DNA of 64,000 nt from Psychrobacter sp. UBA3962. GTDB taxonomy: Bacteria > Pseudomonadota > Gammaproteobacteria > Pseudomonadales > Moraxellaceae. Both the position numbers and the translations under genes were made by a program. Positions 51,462-62,191 of the stretch are shown here, piece after piece. The notes beneath the pieces were generated by a model. That model did not search any database and was not told where the DNA came from. It saw nothing but the letters and a program-made list of their open reading frames with translations. Position 1 is the first letter of the stretch. Each line of letters opens with the position of its first letter. The stretch spans positions 62,001-126,000 of the forward strand of contig NZ_DGDC01000013.1 of assembly GCF_002385225.1 (NCBI RefSeq), in the 5' to 3' direction.

Positions 51462-52181
51462 TTATTTGGGTGGGAATACATGCTCTTTATAAATCTCTAG
51501 CACCCCATTTTCTTTATCAACAAATATTCTTTCTACCCCAAAGCCTCTTCGTGCCATATCCGGATTTTTATGGTAAATATCGATGGTCTTGGCCGCTTTG
51601 AAATCTGATGAGTATTTGGTGACGTTTTTATTAACCAACAGCGGCTTTAATTCGCCACCATTAATTTTATAACTAATAACGGCCGTATTAGGAATAAAAG
51701 ACTGTTTTTTACTAATACTGCCTCCCTCCGGCATTTTAATATAGCCATCGGTAAGTAATAATCTTTCTAAATCAAAACTATACTTATCTACTTTAAAATC
51801 AGCTTTTACTTTTGGATCGGTATACCAGCGATAGTTATATAAATCCACTCCCCTATTTAACTGCTTATATAAATGATCAGTAATGCCTTTATAGCTATCT
51901 GCCTTCATTTTTAATACATTACCATCATAACTGGCAGTTAAGTTTGGGCAGCTGATATCAAAACTAGGATCCGTTTTATTACTGTCACCCACGCTTACCG
52001 TCTTAAATTTCTTAGGTGATGAGCCGGTTGTACGCCAGTTGGCATTAATATCTAAACCGTCTTTCATAGACATTAACATGATATTTAAACTATCACAGTC
52101 TGGCGTTTTGTTTTCAGCGTACGCAGCATTCATCGTCCCTGCTGAGAACAAAGCAGATATTAACAGAATAACTTTTCTCAT
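51462..52181 (-). CDS. Secreted hypothetical protein
   Basis: A 239-residue protein with a clear signal peptide (MRKVILLISALFSAGTMNAAYA) and a mature chain of charged, beta-rich sequence with two cysteines (PDCDSLN and ISCPNL), which may form one disulfide. I do not recognise the family. The DNA is AT-rich relative to the flanks. It stands alone with its own terminator, probably in the periplasm or outside the cell. Confidence 0.7.
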   Translation of the reverse strand: MRKVILLISALFSAGTMNAAYAENKTPDCDSLNIMLMSMKDGLDINANWRTTGSSPKKFKTVSVGDSNKTDPSFDISCPNLTASYDGNVLKMKADSYKGITDHLYKQLNRGVDLYNYRWYTDPKVKADFKVDKYSFDLERLLLTDGYIKMPEGGSISKKQSFIPNTAVISYKINGGELKPLLVNKNVTKYSSDFKAAKTIDIYHKNPDMARRGFGVERIFVDKENGVLEIYKEHVFPPK

Positions 52182-52565
52182 GATTGCCTCAAAAAATTAA
52201 TCAAAATAAATAAAACTATTCTTCTATCATTATTGATTTATTATTAAATAAATGCGGTAGTTTACTATTGTTATAATACAGAGAAGTTAAACAAACAGTA
52301 AGTTTAGTTAACTCATTAAATAATAATCTTTTTTAATAACGGTTATTTGTATAGTTATAAAGCCTTATGAACTCCGATTCAAGCTCATTTGCTGGGTTGC
52401 AAGCTAATTTTTAGTATCTTAAGACTGTTTTTTTATTCAAAAATAAGTTCGGAGTTTAATAAGTAACTGATATATACCAATTTATTGCAATAAAAAAATC
52501 CGGCACGAATGCCGGATTTTTTAATAACTATTAATGTTACTTTTACTCAAATCAATAGGTAGGAC
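52182..52565. other. AT-rich region between the secreted-protein gene and rpoC
   Basis: No gene is visible. The rpoC terminator occupies 52493-52522; the rest is very AT-rich and probably holds the promoter of the downstream secreted-protein gene. Confidence 0.5.
52493..52522 (-). terminator. Terminator of the rpl-rpo operon
   Basis: A 13-bp stem (52493-52505 with 52510-52522) closed by CGAA; on the minus strand it ends in a T run, 44 nt after the rpoC stop. Confidence 0.93.
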
Positions 52566-55500
52566 TTACTGACCTGGTTTGTCTTGGCTAAGCTCTTGTG
52601 CAAAGGCTTCATCGAAGCTTCTGAAGTCTTGAGCGGTAGTATTTGCTTCTAGATCAAACGCAGCATCTAGAGCGCTTTCTACATCATAAGCCGGCTTACC
52701 TTCTTTGGCTTTCTTACGAGCTGCATGATAAGCAAGACCTGTCCCCGCTGGAATCAAGCGACCAACAACCACGTTCTCTTTCAGACCACGTAGTTCATCC
52801 ACTTTACCAGTAACCGCAGCAGCAGTTAACACGCGCGTAGTTTCCTGGAACGAAGCCGCTGAGATGAAGCTTTCAGTGGCCAAGCTGGCTTTGGTAATAC
52901 CAAGTAACTGACGCTCAAACTGTACTGGGAACTTATCTTCAGCCAATAGTTTCTCGTTCAGCGCTTTCACATCAGCGTATTCAACCTGATCGCCCTTGAA
53001 GTAGTTAGAATCACCAGCATCAGTTACTTCTACTTTACGTAACATCTGACGGATAATAACTTCAATGTGCTTATCGTTGATCTTAACACCTTGCAGACGA
53101 TAAACCTCTTGTACTTCGTCAACGATGTAGTTCGCTAGAGCGGTCTCACCTTGTAAGCGTAAGATATCATGCGGATTCAACGGACCATCTGCAATAACCT
53201 CACCACGAGCAACGGTTTCGTTTTCGAATACGTTGATTTGACGCCATTTTGGAATGAGCTCTTCATGTACTTCGCCATCTTCATTGGTAATGATGAAGCG
53301 GTTCTTACCTTTGGTTGAGGTGCCGAAGCTTACCACACCAGACATTTCTGCCATGATGGCATGATCTTTCGGACGACGTGCTTCAAATAAGTCAGCAACA
53401 CGTGGCAGACCACCGGTAATATCTTTAGTACCTGAAGTCGCTTGTGGTACACGACCTAATACCGAACCGGCCGTCACTTCTTCACCATCAGAGACACGGA
53501 TAATAGTCTCAGCTGGTAGGAAGTAAACCACTTCTTTACCGCCTGTAGTGTCTAGAATAATTGCTGGACGTAAGTCTTTTGAGTTACTTGGACGGTCTTT
53601 TGAACCAAGAATCTCAAATGAGCTCATACCTGTGGCTTCATCAATCTTAACCGTGGCAGTTGAGCCATCGATAATGTCACTGAAGCGAGCTTTACCAGCG
53701 AATTCTGTGATAATTGGGTGAGTGTGTGGATCCCATTTAGCAATAGACTGTCCACTCTCAACTTGATCACCATCTTTCACTAGAACACTTGAACCATAAG
53801 GGACTTTATAGCGCTCACGCTCACGGCCCACATCATCCGCAATACCGATTTCAGCAGAACGAGAAACGATAACTAGGTGACCATCCACGTGCTCAACCGT
53901 CTTCATGTTATGGAAGCGGATGAAACCTGAATTACGCACAGAGATACTGTTGTCTACTGAGGTCGAGCTCGCCGCACCCCCTACGTGGAACGTACGCATG
54001 GTTAACTGAGTACCTGGCTCACCAATTGACTGAGCAGCCATAACACCCACAGACTCACCGATGTTCACTTTATGACCACGGGCTAAGTCACGACCATAAC
54101 ACTGAGCACAAACCCCATGTGGCACATCACAAGTAATTACTGAACGCACCCACACCTCATCGATACCATTGTTATCAATTAGCTGTACGCCTTGCTCATC
54201 AATCAAAGTACCAGCCGCTAAGATCACTTCATCTTCACGGTTGATAACGTCGGTTGCTACCACGCGACCTAACACACGATCACCCAGCTTCTCGATGATT
54301 TCACCACCTTGAATGTGTGGTGTCATGCGAACGCCTTTTTCAGTACCACAATCGTTCTCTGTGATAACCAAATCTTGCGCCACGTCTACTAAACGACGGG
54401 TTAAGTAACCTGAGTTAGCAGTCTTCAGTGCAGTATCCGCAAGACCTTTACGGGCACCGTGAGTCGAGATAAAGTACTGAAGTACCGATAGACCCTCACG
54501 GAAGTTAGCCTTAATTGGGGTCTCAATAATTGAACCATCTGGCTTAGCCATCAGACCACGCATACCTGCTAACTGACGAATCTGTGCTGCACTACCACGA
54601 GCACCAGAGTCTGACATGATGAAGATAGAGTTGAATGATTTCTGTTCTTCCTCTTCACCTTGTGCGTTGATAACTTTGTCAGTAGACAAGTTGTCCATCA
54701 TCGCTTTGGCTACTTTATCGTTGGTACGTGACCAAATATCGACTACTTTGTTATAGCGCTCACCAGCAGTTACGAAACCTTGCTCAAACTGTTGTTCAAT
54801 TTCACGAACTTCAGCATCAGCCGCTTCGATAAGCTCTTTCTTCTTAGGTGGAATAACCATGTCTTCAATACCGATAGACACACCTGATAGAGTTGCTTGA
54901 GCAAAACCTAGGTACATCAATTGGTCAGCGAAGATAACACTTTCTTTCACACCACGAGTACGGTAGCAAGAGTTCATTAGTTTTGAGATGTTTTTCTTAG
55001 TCATCTCAACGTTACACTCTTCGAACTTCATACCTTTTGGCATGATGTTCCAGATCAATAAGCGACCCGCTACAGTATCTTGTAAGTGTGTTTCTTTAGT
55101 GGCATTACCTTCTTCATCAAAAGTGGTTTCGGTAACACGAACTTTAATTTTTGCGTTTACGTGTAGGTCATTTGATCCAATCGCGCGCAACGCTTCATTA
55201 ACCGTGGCGAAGATCATGCCTTCACCTTTGGCATTAATTGATGAGCGGCTAATGTAGTATAGACCCAGTACAACGTCTTGTGAGGGTACGATAATCGGAT
55301 CACCGTTAGCAGGTGATAAGATGTTGTTCGTAGACATCATAAGCACACGGGCTTCTAACTGTGCTTCAAGAGTTAATGGCACGTGTACTGCCATTTGGTC
55401 ACCGTCGAAGTCAGCGTTAAACGCGGTACAAACTAGCGGGTGTAGCTGAATCGCTTTACCTTCAATTAGTACGGGCTCAAACGCTTGTAGACCCAATCTG

Positions 55501-56795
55501 TGCAGTGTTGGCGCACGGTTTAGTAATACTGGATGCTCACGGATTACCATGGCCAGCATATCCCAAACTTGTGGCTCTTCACGCTCTACCATCTTCTTAG
55601 CTTGTTTAATGGTAGTGGCCATACCGTGTGATAATAGTTTTGAATAAGTGAATGGCTTGAATAATTCAAGAGCCATTTTCTTCGGCAAACCACACTGATG
55701 TAGACGTAGGGTTGGACCCACAACAATTACTGAACGGCCAGAATAGTCAACACGCTTACCTAGTAAGTTTTGACGGAAACGACCTTGCTTACCTTTAATC
55801 ATATCAGCAAGCGATTTTAAAGGACGCTTGTTACTACCGGTAATAGCACGACCACGACGACCATTATCTAATAACGCATCTACTGATTCTTGTAGCATAC
55901 GTTTTTCGTTACGCACAATGATATCTGGTGCGTTAAGCTCTAAAAGACGCTTTAAACGGTTGTTACGGTTGATAACACGGCGATATAAATCGTTTAGATC
56001 TGACGTCGCAAAGCGGCCGCCTTCTAGCGGTACTAGAGGACGTAAGTCTGGTGGTAGTACTGGTAAGATACTCATTACCATCCACTCAGGCTTGTTATTA
56101 GAGTCACGGAAAGCTTCTAATAACTTAAGACGCTTAGACATTTTCTTAAGCTTGGTTTCAGAACCGGTGTTAGGAATCTCTTCACGTAGATCATCGATTT
56201 CAAGATCAATATCAATGTCTTTTAATAGGTCTTGAATCGCTTCAGCACCCATTTTAGCGATAAATTCATCACCGAACTCTTCTAACGCTTTATAGTAGTC
56301 TTCATCATCAAGCAGTTGATACTTCTCTAAAGAAGTCATGCCTGGATCGGTTACCACATAGCTTTCGAAATACAATACGCGCTCGATATCACGTAGTGTC
56401 ATATCAAGTAATAGACCGATACGGCTTGGTAATGATTTTAAGAACCAAATGTGAGCAACTGGACTAGCCAAATCGATGTGGCCCATACGGTCACGACGAA
56501 CCTTGGCTGTGGTCACTTCTACACCACATTTTTCACAAATTACGCCCTGGAATTTACGGCGCTTGTACTTACCACAAAGACACTCAAAGTCTTTTACTGG
56601 ACCAAAGATTTTGGCACAGAATAGACCGTCACGCTCAGGCTTAAAGGTACGGTAGTTAATAGTTTCTGGTTTTTTTACTTCACCATGTGACCATGATTTA
56701 ATAGTCTCTGGAGCAGCCAATGAAATCTGAATGCTATCAAATTCACGTTTGCCGTTGTCGGCAGGGCTTTTCATAATATCGAGTAAATCTTTCAA
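52566..56795 (-). CDS. rpoC: RNA polymerase subunit beta'
   Basis: The 1409-residue beta' subunit has the N-terminal zinc site CLCGKYKRRKFQGVICEKCG, the catalytic NADFDGDQMAVH with the three aspartates at about 460-464, the second zinc site CDVPHGVCAQCYG, and the C-terminal LAYHAARKKAKEG region. Length matches the gammaproteobacterial form, including the lineage-specific insertion region. It is separated from rpoB by 127 nt and is the last gene of the operon. Confidence 0.99.
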   Translation of the reverse strand: MKDLLDIMKSPADNGKREFDSIQISLAAPETIKSWSHGEVKKPETINYRTFKPERDGLFCAKIFGPVKDFECLCGKYKRRKFQGVICEKCGVEVTTAKVRRDRMGHIDLASPVAHIWFLKSLPSRIGLLLDMTLRDIERVLYFESYVVTDPGMTSLEKYQLLDDEDYYKALEEFGDEFIAKMGAEAIQDLLKDIDIDLEIDDLREEIPNTGSETKLKKMSKRLKLLEAFRDSNNKPEWMVMSILPVLPPDLRPLVPLEGGRFATSDLNDLYRRVINRNNRLKRLLELNAPDIIVRNEKRMLQESVDALLDNGRRGRAITGSNKRPLKSLADMIKGKQGRFRQNLLGKRVDYSGRSVIVVGPTLRLHQCGLPKKMALELFKPFTYSKLLSHGMATTIKQAKKMVEREEPQVWDMLAMVIREHPVLLNRAPTLHRLGLQAFEPVLIEGKAIQLHPLVCTAFNADFDGDQMAVHVPLTLEAQLEARVLMMSTNNILSPANGDPIIVPSQDVVLGLYYISRSSINAKGEGMIFATVNEALRAIGSNDLHVNAKIKVRVTETTFDEEGNATKETHLQDTVAGRLLIWNIMPKGMKFEECNVEMTKKNISKLMNSCYRTRGVKESVIFADQLMYLGFAQATLSGVSIGIEDMVIPPKKKELIEAADAEVREIEQQFEQGFVTAGERYNKVVDIWSRTNDKVAKAMMDNLSTDKVINAQGEEEEQKSFNSIFIMSDSGARGSAAQIRQLAGMRGLMAKPDGSIIETPIKANFREGLSVLQYFISTHGARKGLADTALKTANSGYLTRRLVDVAQDLVITENDCGTEKGVRMTPHIQGGEIIEKLGDRVLGRVVATDVINREDEVILAAGTLIDEQGVQLIDNNGIDEVWVRSVITCDVPHGVCAQCYGRDLARGHKVNIGESVGVMAAQSIGEPGTQLTMRTFHVGGAASSTSVDNSISVRNSGFIRFHNMKTVEHVDGHLVIVSRSAEIGIADDVGRERERYKVPYGSSVLVKDGDQVESGQSIAKWDPHTHPIITEFAGKARFSDIIDGSTATVKIDEATGMSSFEILGSKDRPSNSKDLRPAIILDTTGGKEVVYFLPAETIIRVSDGEEVTAGSVLGRVPQATSGTKDITGGLPRVADLFEARRPKDHAIMAEMSGVVSFGTSTKGKNRFIITNEDGEVHEELIPKWRQINVFENETVARGEVIADGPLNPHDILRLQGETALANYIVDEVQEVYRLQGVKINDKHIEVIIRQMLRKVEVTDAGDSNYFKGDQVEYADVKALNEKLLAEDKFPVQFERQLLGITKASLATESFISAASFQETTRVLTAAAVTGKVDELRGLKENVVVGRLIPAGTGLAYHAARKKAKEGKPAYDVESALDAAFDLEANTTAQDFRSFDEAFAQELSQDKPGQ

Positions 56796-56922
56796 GTTGC
56801 TTCTCCGTTATATGTGTTCACGGCAGGGGTCATCACTATTATTTATGTTCAATAATACATTTTTAGCGATGACCCAAACTTACCGTTGAAGGCAATGAAT
56901 TAGGCTGAGTTAAAGGATAAGA

Positions 56923-59900
56923 CTAATTACTTTCTTTTAGCTCAATATTAATACCCAATGACTTAATCTCTTTGGTCAGTACGTTGAATGACTCAGGCAT
57001 GCCTGGATCCATGTACTGTTCACCATCGACGATGTTCTTATACATACGCGTACGACCTTCAACATCATCCGACTTCACTGTTAGCATCTCTTGCAACGTG
57101 TAAGTTGCGCCGTATGCTTCTAGGGCCCAAACTTCCATCTCACCGAAGCGCTGACCACCAAATTGTGCTTTACCACCTAATGGTTGCTGCGTTACTAATG
57201 AGTATGAACCTGTTGAGCGAGCATGCATCTTGTCATCTACTAAGTGGTTTAGTTTCAGCATGTACATGTAGCCCACAGTCACAGGACGGTCAAACTTCTG
57301 GCCAGTACGACCATCATATAAAGTCTGCTGACCTGAAGTTGGATAACCTGCAAGTTCTAAAAGCTCATCAATTTGAACTTCGCGTGCGCCATCAAATACC
57401 GCAGTACCCATAGGCACACCATCACGCAAGTTATTGGCAAGTGCCATGATGTCTTCATCACTCAAGCTGTCTAAGTCAGCTTGCTCACCGCCCACCTTGT
57501 TGTAAATCTTATCTAAGAAGTCACGTAACTCAGCCACTGCAGCTTGGGCTTTAAGCATGCCATTAATCTTGTCACCAAGACCTTTAGCCGCCATACCTAA
57601 GTGAGTCTCAAGCACCTGACCGATGTTCATACGCGAAGGTACACCTAATGGGTTCAATACGATATCCACTGGGTTACCATGTTCGTCATATGGCATGTCT
57701 TCTACGGGCATGATGCGTGATACAACCCCTTTGTTACCATGACGACCGGCCATCTTATCACCAGGCTGAATGCGACGTTTAACCGCTAGGTAAACTTTAA
57801 CGATTTTTTGTACGCCGTGCTGTAGATCATCACCCGCGGTTAACTTACGTTTTTTCTCAGCGAACTTAGTGTCGATGTCTTTTTGCTTATCTACTAAGAA
57901 CTCTTGAATTTGAGTCAAACGCTCAGCAATCTCTTCTTCTACTGGCTGAATGTCTAGTAAAGTCTCTAAAGACATTTCTAGTAATTCAGATTCTGCCAAT
58001 ACGGTACCTGACTTAAGGCCAGCGCCACCACTGATAGCTTTACCATCAAGTAAATGACTAATACGGCTACGCGCTGCTTCTTCAAAGATACGAAGCTCTT
58101 CTTTTAAATCTTTACGATAGTCGTCTAATTGAGCTTTTTCGATCGCTTTAGCACGAGCGTCTTTTTCTACGCCATCACGAGTAAAGACTTGAACGTCAAT
58201 AACCGTACCTTTGGTAGAAGTTGGCACACGCAAAGAAGTATCTTTAACGTCTGCTGCTTTCTCACCGAAGATGGCTCTCAGAAGTTTTTCTTCTGGCGTT
58301 AATTGTGTTTCACCTTTTGGTGTTACTTTACCAACAAGGATGTCACCCGCATCTACTTCAGCACCGATGTAAACAATACCTGACTCATCAAGCGCAGATA
58401 AAGCAGCTTCCCCTACGTTTGGAATATCGGCAGTAATTTCTTCAGTACCCAGTTTAGTATCACGCGCCACACAAGTTAATTCTTGAATATGGATGGTTGT
58501 GAAACGGTCTTCTTTTACCACACGCTCAGATAACAAAATCGAATCTTCGAAGTTATAACCGTTCCATGGCATAAATGCCACACGCATGTTCTGACCCAAT
58601 GCCAACTCACCTAAGTCAGTTGAGGGACCATCGGCTAAGATGTCACCGCCAGCGATTTCATCGCCTTGGTTAACAATAATGCGCTGGTTGATACAGGTGT
58701 TTTGGTTTGAGCGGGTATATTTAATTAAGTTATAAATATCGATACCGGCTTCACCTGGCTGCATCTCCTCTTCGTTAACACGAACTACGATACGAGAAGC
58801 ATCCACGTCTTCAATAACACCACCTCGCTTAGCAATAACACACACACCAGAGTCACGGGCTACGTGACGCTCCATACCGGTACCTACTAATGGCTTATCA
58901 GCACGTAGCGTAGGAACAGCCTGACGTTGCATGTTCGAACCCATCAAGGCACGGTTAGCATCATCATGCTCAAGGAATGGAATTAAGCTGGCTGCAACTG
59001 AAACAACCTGGCTTGGTGATACGTCCATATGCGTTACTTTGTCGCTTGGCATACGTACAGATTCACCACCACTACGTACCATTACCATCTCTTCAGCAAG
59101 CACACCGTTTTCATCTAACTCAGAGTCAGCCTGAGCGATAACAGTACCTACTTCTTCAATGGCCGATAAGTATTCGATATCATCGGTTACTTTACCGTCT
59201 ACTACTTTACGATATGGGGTTTCTAAGAAACCAAATTCGTTGGTCTTAGCAAAGGTCGCTAATGAGTTAATCAGACCAATGTTTGGACCTTCAGGGGTCT
59301 CAATTGGACACACACGACCATAGTGAGTGTTATGAACGTCACGCACTTCGAAGCCTGCACGCTCACGAGTTAGACCACCTGGGCCTAAAGCTGAAATACG
59401 ACGCTTGTGGGTAATCTCAGATAAGGGGTTGTTTTGGTCCATGAACTGAGACAACTGGCTTGAACCAAAGAACTCTTTAACCGCAGCCGCAACTGGCTTA
59501 GAGTTAATTAAATCTTGTGGCGATAAGTTATCAGATTCAGCAGAGCTCAAACGCTCTTTAACCGCACGCTCAACACGTACTAGACCCACACGGAACTGGT
59601 TTTCGGCCATTTCGCCCACTGAACGAATACGACGGTTACCTAAGTGGTCAATATCGTCCACTTCACCAATACCGTTACGGATATTGATCAGCTCTTTTAA
59701 TACGTCAATAATGTCTTCTTTAGTCAATACGCTTTGTTCACGCTTAACATCTGGATCATCACTGTTTTCAAAAGGACGACCTAAACGACGGTTGAACTTC
59801 ATGCGACCTACGTTAGATAAATCATAACGGTCTGCATTGAAGAACATACTTTCGAACAGTTTTTCAGCAGTATCAATCGTTGGTGGCTCACCTGGACGCA

Positions 59901-61041
59901 TCACTTTATAAATTTCGATTAGCGCTTCTTCGCGGCTACCGGTGCTATCCGCACGTAGCGTATCAGCGATATAAGTACCATGGTCGATATCGTTAGTGAA
60001 TAGAATCTTGAACTCTTTGATAGATTCACTGGCTTCAAAGGCACTTAACTTAACCAATAATTCATGGTCAATTAAAGTGTTGGCTTTGGCGATTACTTCG
60101 TCATTAACTACGATGTCTTCTGCCAAAATACGCTCATATAAGTACTCATCAGGGACAGCTAGCTTTTTCATGCCAGACTGTTCGATTTGACGAATACGAC
60201 GGGCGTTAATACGCTTACCTTGCTCAACCAGTACTTCACCGTCTGGTGATACGATATCGAACTGAGCCATCTCGCCACGTAGACGATCAGCAACCAAGTC
60301 AATTTCGAATTGCTCTTCACCTTTATATACAGAAACTTTTTCGAAGAAAGTATCTAAAATTTCATTGGTGTCCATGCCTAACGCACGTAGGATAATAGTA
60401 CCCAATAGCTTACGACGACGGTCAATACGAGCGAATACTAAATCTTTTGCATCAAACTCAAAGTCTAACCATGAGCCACGGTAAGGAATGATACGGGCGT
60501 TATAAAGTACTTTACCGCTCGAGTGTGACTTACCTTTATCGTGGTCAAAGAACACCCCTGGTGAACGGTGTAATTGAGAAACGATAACACGCTCAGTACC
60601 ATTAATAATAAAGGTACCGTTATCGGTCATTAATGGGATTTCACCCATATATACGTTTTGTTCACGAATATCTTTAATAGCTGCTTTGCTATTTTTGTCT
60701 TTGCTATCTTTATCTTTGATAACCAAACGGATTTTTACACGCAGTGGTGCTGCATACGTTGATCCACGAGAAATACACTCGCGCTCATCGAACTCTGGTG
60801 CACCTAAATAGTACTCAACAAATTGCAGTTCGGCGTTGTTTGAATTACTTTCGATTGGGAAAATAGATGAAAATGCAGCTTGAAGGCCGGTATTCTCACG
60901 CGCTTTAGGCTTTTTATTTTCCTGCAAAAATTGCTCATAGGAATCCACTTGAATCGCCAATAGATACGGGATATCCATTACATGTGGCAACTCGGCAAAA
61001 CTTTTGCGAATACGTTTTTTTTCAGTATAGGAATATGCCAT
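56923..61041 (-). CDS. rpoB: RNA polymerase subunit beta
   Basis: The 1372-residue beta subunit shows the rifampicin-binding cluster around SQLSQFMDQNNPLSEITHKRRISALGPGG. His in THKR and Ser in RRISAL are wild-type-like, so the sequence shows no obvious rifampicin resistance change. It also has GRHGNKGVVS and the C-terminal RFGEMEVWALEAYGA motif. The N terminus MAYSYTEKKRIRK is standard. It has a separate predicted promoter and a leader of about 475 nt after a terminator-like hairpin downstream of rplL. Confidence 0.99.
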   Translation of the reverse strand: MAYSYTEKKRIRKSFAELPHVMDIPYLLAIQVDSYEQFLQENKKPKARENTGLQAAFSSIFPIESNSNNAELQFVEYYLGAPEFDERECISRGSTYAAPLRVKIRLVIKDKDSKDKNSKAAIKDIREQNVYMGEIPLMTDNGTFIINGTERVIVSQLHRSPGVFFDHDKGKSHSSGKVLYNARIIPYRGSWLDFEFDAKDLVFARIDRRRKLLGTIILRALGMDTNEILDTFFEKVSVYKGEEQFEIDLVADRLRGEMAQFDIVSPDGEVLVEQGKRINARRIRQIEQSGMKKLAVPDEYLYERILAEDIVVNDEVIAKANTLIDHELLVKLSAFEASESIKEFKILFTNDIDHGTYIADTLRADSTGSREEALIEIYKVMRPGEPPTIDTAEKLFESMFFNADRYDLSNVGRMKFNRRLGRPFENSDDPDVKREQSVLTKEDIIDVLKELINIRNGIGEVDDIDHLGNRRIRSVGEMAENQFRVGLVRVERAVKERLSSAESDNLSPQDLINSKPVAAAVKEFFGSSQLSQFMDQNNPLSEITHKRRISALGPGGLTRERAGFEVRDVHNTHYGRVCPIETPEGPNIGLINSLATFAKTNEFGFLETPYRKVVDGKVTDDIEYLSAIEEVGTVIAQADSELDENGVLAEEMVMVRSGGESVRMPSDKVTHMDVSPSQVVSVAASLIPFLEHDDANRALMGSNMQRQAVPTLRADKPLVGTGMERHVARDSGVCVIAKRGGVIEDVDASRIVVRVNEEEMQPGEAGIDIYNLIKYTRSNQNTCINQRIIVNQGDEIAGGDILADGPSTDLGELALGQNMRVAFMPWNGYNFEDSILLSERVVKEDRFTTIHIQELTCVARDTKLGTEEITADIPNVGEAALSALDESGIVYIGAEVDAGDILVGKVTPKGETQLTPEEKLLRAIFGEKAADVKDTSLRVPTSTKGTVIDVQVFTRDGVEKDARAKAIEKAQLDDYRKDLKEELRIFEEAARSRISHLLDGKAISGGAGLKSGTVLAESELLEMSLETLLDIQPVEEEIAERLTQIQEFLVDKQKDIDTKFAEKKRKLTAGDDLQHGVQKIVKVYLAVKRRIQPGDKMAGRHGNKGVVSRIMPVEDMPYDEHGNPVDIVLNPLGVPSRMNIGQVLETHLGMAAKGLGDKINGMLKAQAAVAELRDFLDKIYNKVGGEQADLDSLSDEDIMALANNLRDGVPMGTAVFDGAREVQIDELLELAGYPTSGQQTLYDGRTGQKFDRPVTVGYMYMLKLNHLVDDKMHARSTGSYSLVTQQPLGGKAQFGGQRFGEMEVWALEAYGATYTLQEMLTVKSDDVEGRTRMYKNIVDGEQYMDPGMPESFNVLTKEIKSLGINIELKESN

Positions 61042-61524
61042 CGAGAGTCCTTACAGTAGACAGTAAAATAAAAATGATTCATTTTTAAAAATTAAGTGGT
61101 TAATAATTAACTTATTACTCAAGTTCTAAATAGGAATCATCAGATTGAAACAGTGAGAATGACCTTTGATAATGCCTGTTGTGCATACAATCATGACGTT
61201 TTGACTCATTATTTGAGTGTCGACGCCGCCAAACCCATTACAAACGTTAATAGCTAATGGTTTTTGCTAGTTATTGAAACGAATTATTACAAAAAAGTTG
61301 TTAAATTAGGTTAAAAAGAAGCCAAACGACAGATGCAAAAAAACCCCAAGCACGAGCGTACCTAGGTCTAAATAAATAGGATAGAAGCTAACGATGTTTT
61401 AAACATGCAAATTGTCTGTCCCTTGGTCTGTATTAATCGCTAAACGTTCGTTAAGCTGATGTTGATGAGATATTAACGTGACGCCTGTCAACCATTTAGG
61501 CTAATACAAAAGGTCAAGTGCGAG

Positions 61525-61553
61525 ATTATACAATAGCTTTATGACAAAAGCAA
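61525..61553 (-). promoter_or_regulatory. Candidate rpoB promoter
   Basis: On the minus strand TTGCTT (61548-61553) and a perfect TATAAT (61525-61530) are separated by 17 nt. It lies just after the hairpin that follows rplL, which fits re-initiation of transcription for rpoBC. Confidence 0.6.
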
Positions 61554-61582
61554 CCGCCTCTATAATTCAATAGAGTATAAAT

Positions 61583-61619
61583 AAAAAAAGCCAACAATGC
61601 ATATTACATTGTTGGCTTT
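61583..61619 (-). terminator. Terminator/attenuator after rplL
   Basis: A perfect 13-bp stem (61587-61599 with 61607-61619) with a 7-nt loop, followed on the minus strand by seven T residues, 57 nt after the rplL stop. By analogy with E. coli it may end a fraction of transcripts so that L7/L12 exceeds RNA polymerase. Confidence 0.9.
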
Positions 61620-61675
61620 ATAGTTAGATAAGATTTAACCCTTACCTAACCGAACTTATAATAGATTAATCTCTA

Positions 61676-62053
61676 TTATTTAAGTTCTACAGTAGCGCCT
61701 GCTTCTTCAAGCTTTTTCTTAAGCTCTTCAGCTTCTGCTTTGTTAGCGCCTTCTTTGATTGGAGCTGGAGCGCCTTCAACTAGTTCTTTAGCTTCTTTTA
61801 GACCTAGGCCAGTAGCTTCACGAACTGCTTTAATTACGCCAACTTTCTTGTCGCCGAAGCTAGCAAGAATAACGTCGAACTCATCTTTTTCTTCAGCAGC
61901 AGCAGCGCCACCAGCAGCAGCAGCAGGTGCAGCAGCAACAGCAGCAGCAGCCGTTACGCCGAATTTTTCTTCCATTTCGCTGATTAGTTCAACGATGTCC
62001 ATTACTGACATTTCAGCGATTGCGTTTAATACATCTTCTCTAGATAGTGCCAT
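61676..62053 (-). CDS. rplL: Ribosomal protein L7/L12
   Basis: A 125-residue stalk protein that recruits elongation factors. The N-terminal dimerisation part is MALSREDVLNAIAEMSVMDIVELISEMEEKFGV, followed by an Ala-rich hinge encoded by GCA/GCT repeats near 61890-61950 and the C-terminal GLGLKEAKELVEGAPAPIKEG domain. The start is ATG at 62053; a longer frame from 62101 has no support. It follows rplJ by 138 nt. Confidence 0.98.
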   Translation of the reverse strand: MALSREDVLNAIAEMSVMDIVELISEMEEKFGVTAAAAVAAAPAAAAGGAAAAEEKDEFDVILASFGDKKVGVIKAVREATGLGLKEAKELVEGAPAPIKEGANKAEAEELKKKLEEAGATVELK

Positions 62054-62191
62054 GGGATTTCTCCATATTCTGATAAATTTAAAGGGTTTAATTAACATCA
62101 ATACAGTTTGTTTATGCCACTAGGCGATGATCATGCTGTATTAATCGAAAACAACTTAGTAACTGACTTATATAAGTTAAGTCGTTATAAA

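Larger units (their letters stand above)
61042..61675 (-). promoter_or_regulatory. Long rplL-rpoB intergenic region and rpoB leader
   Basis: These 634 nt hold no gene. In transcription order they contain a terminator-like hairpin (61619 to 61583), a candidate promoter (61553 to 61525) and then a leader of about 475 nt before the rpoB ATG. The equivalent E. coli spacer is about half as long and also contains a partial terminator. The leader may fold, but I see no recognised riboswitch. Confidence 0.6.

Noticed and set aside
61890..61950. Dense GCA/GCC trinucleotide repeat
   Set aside because: It encodes the normal alanine-rich hinge of L7/L12 and is not a separate repeat element.
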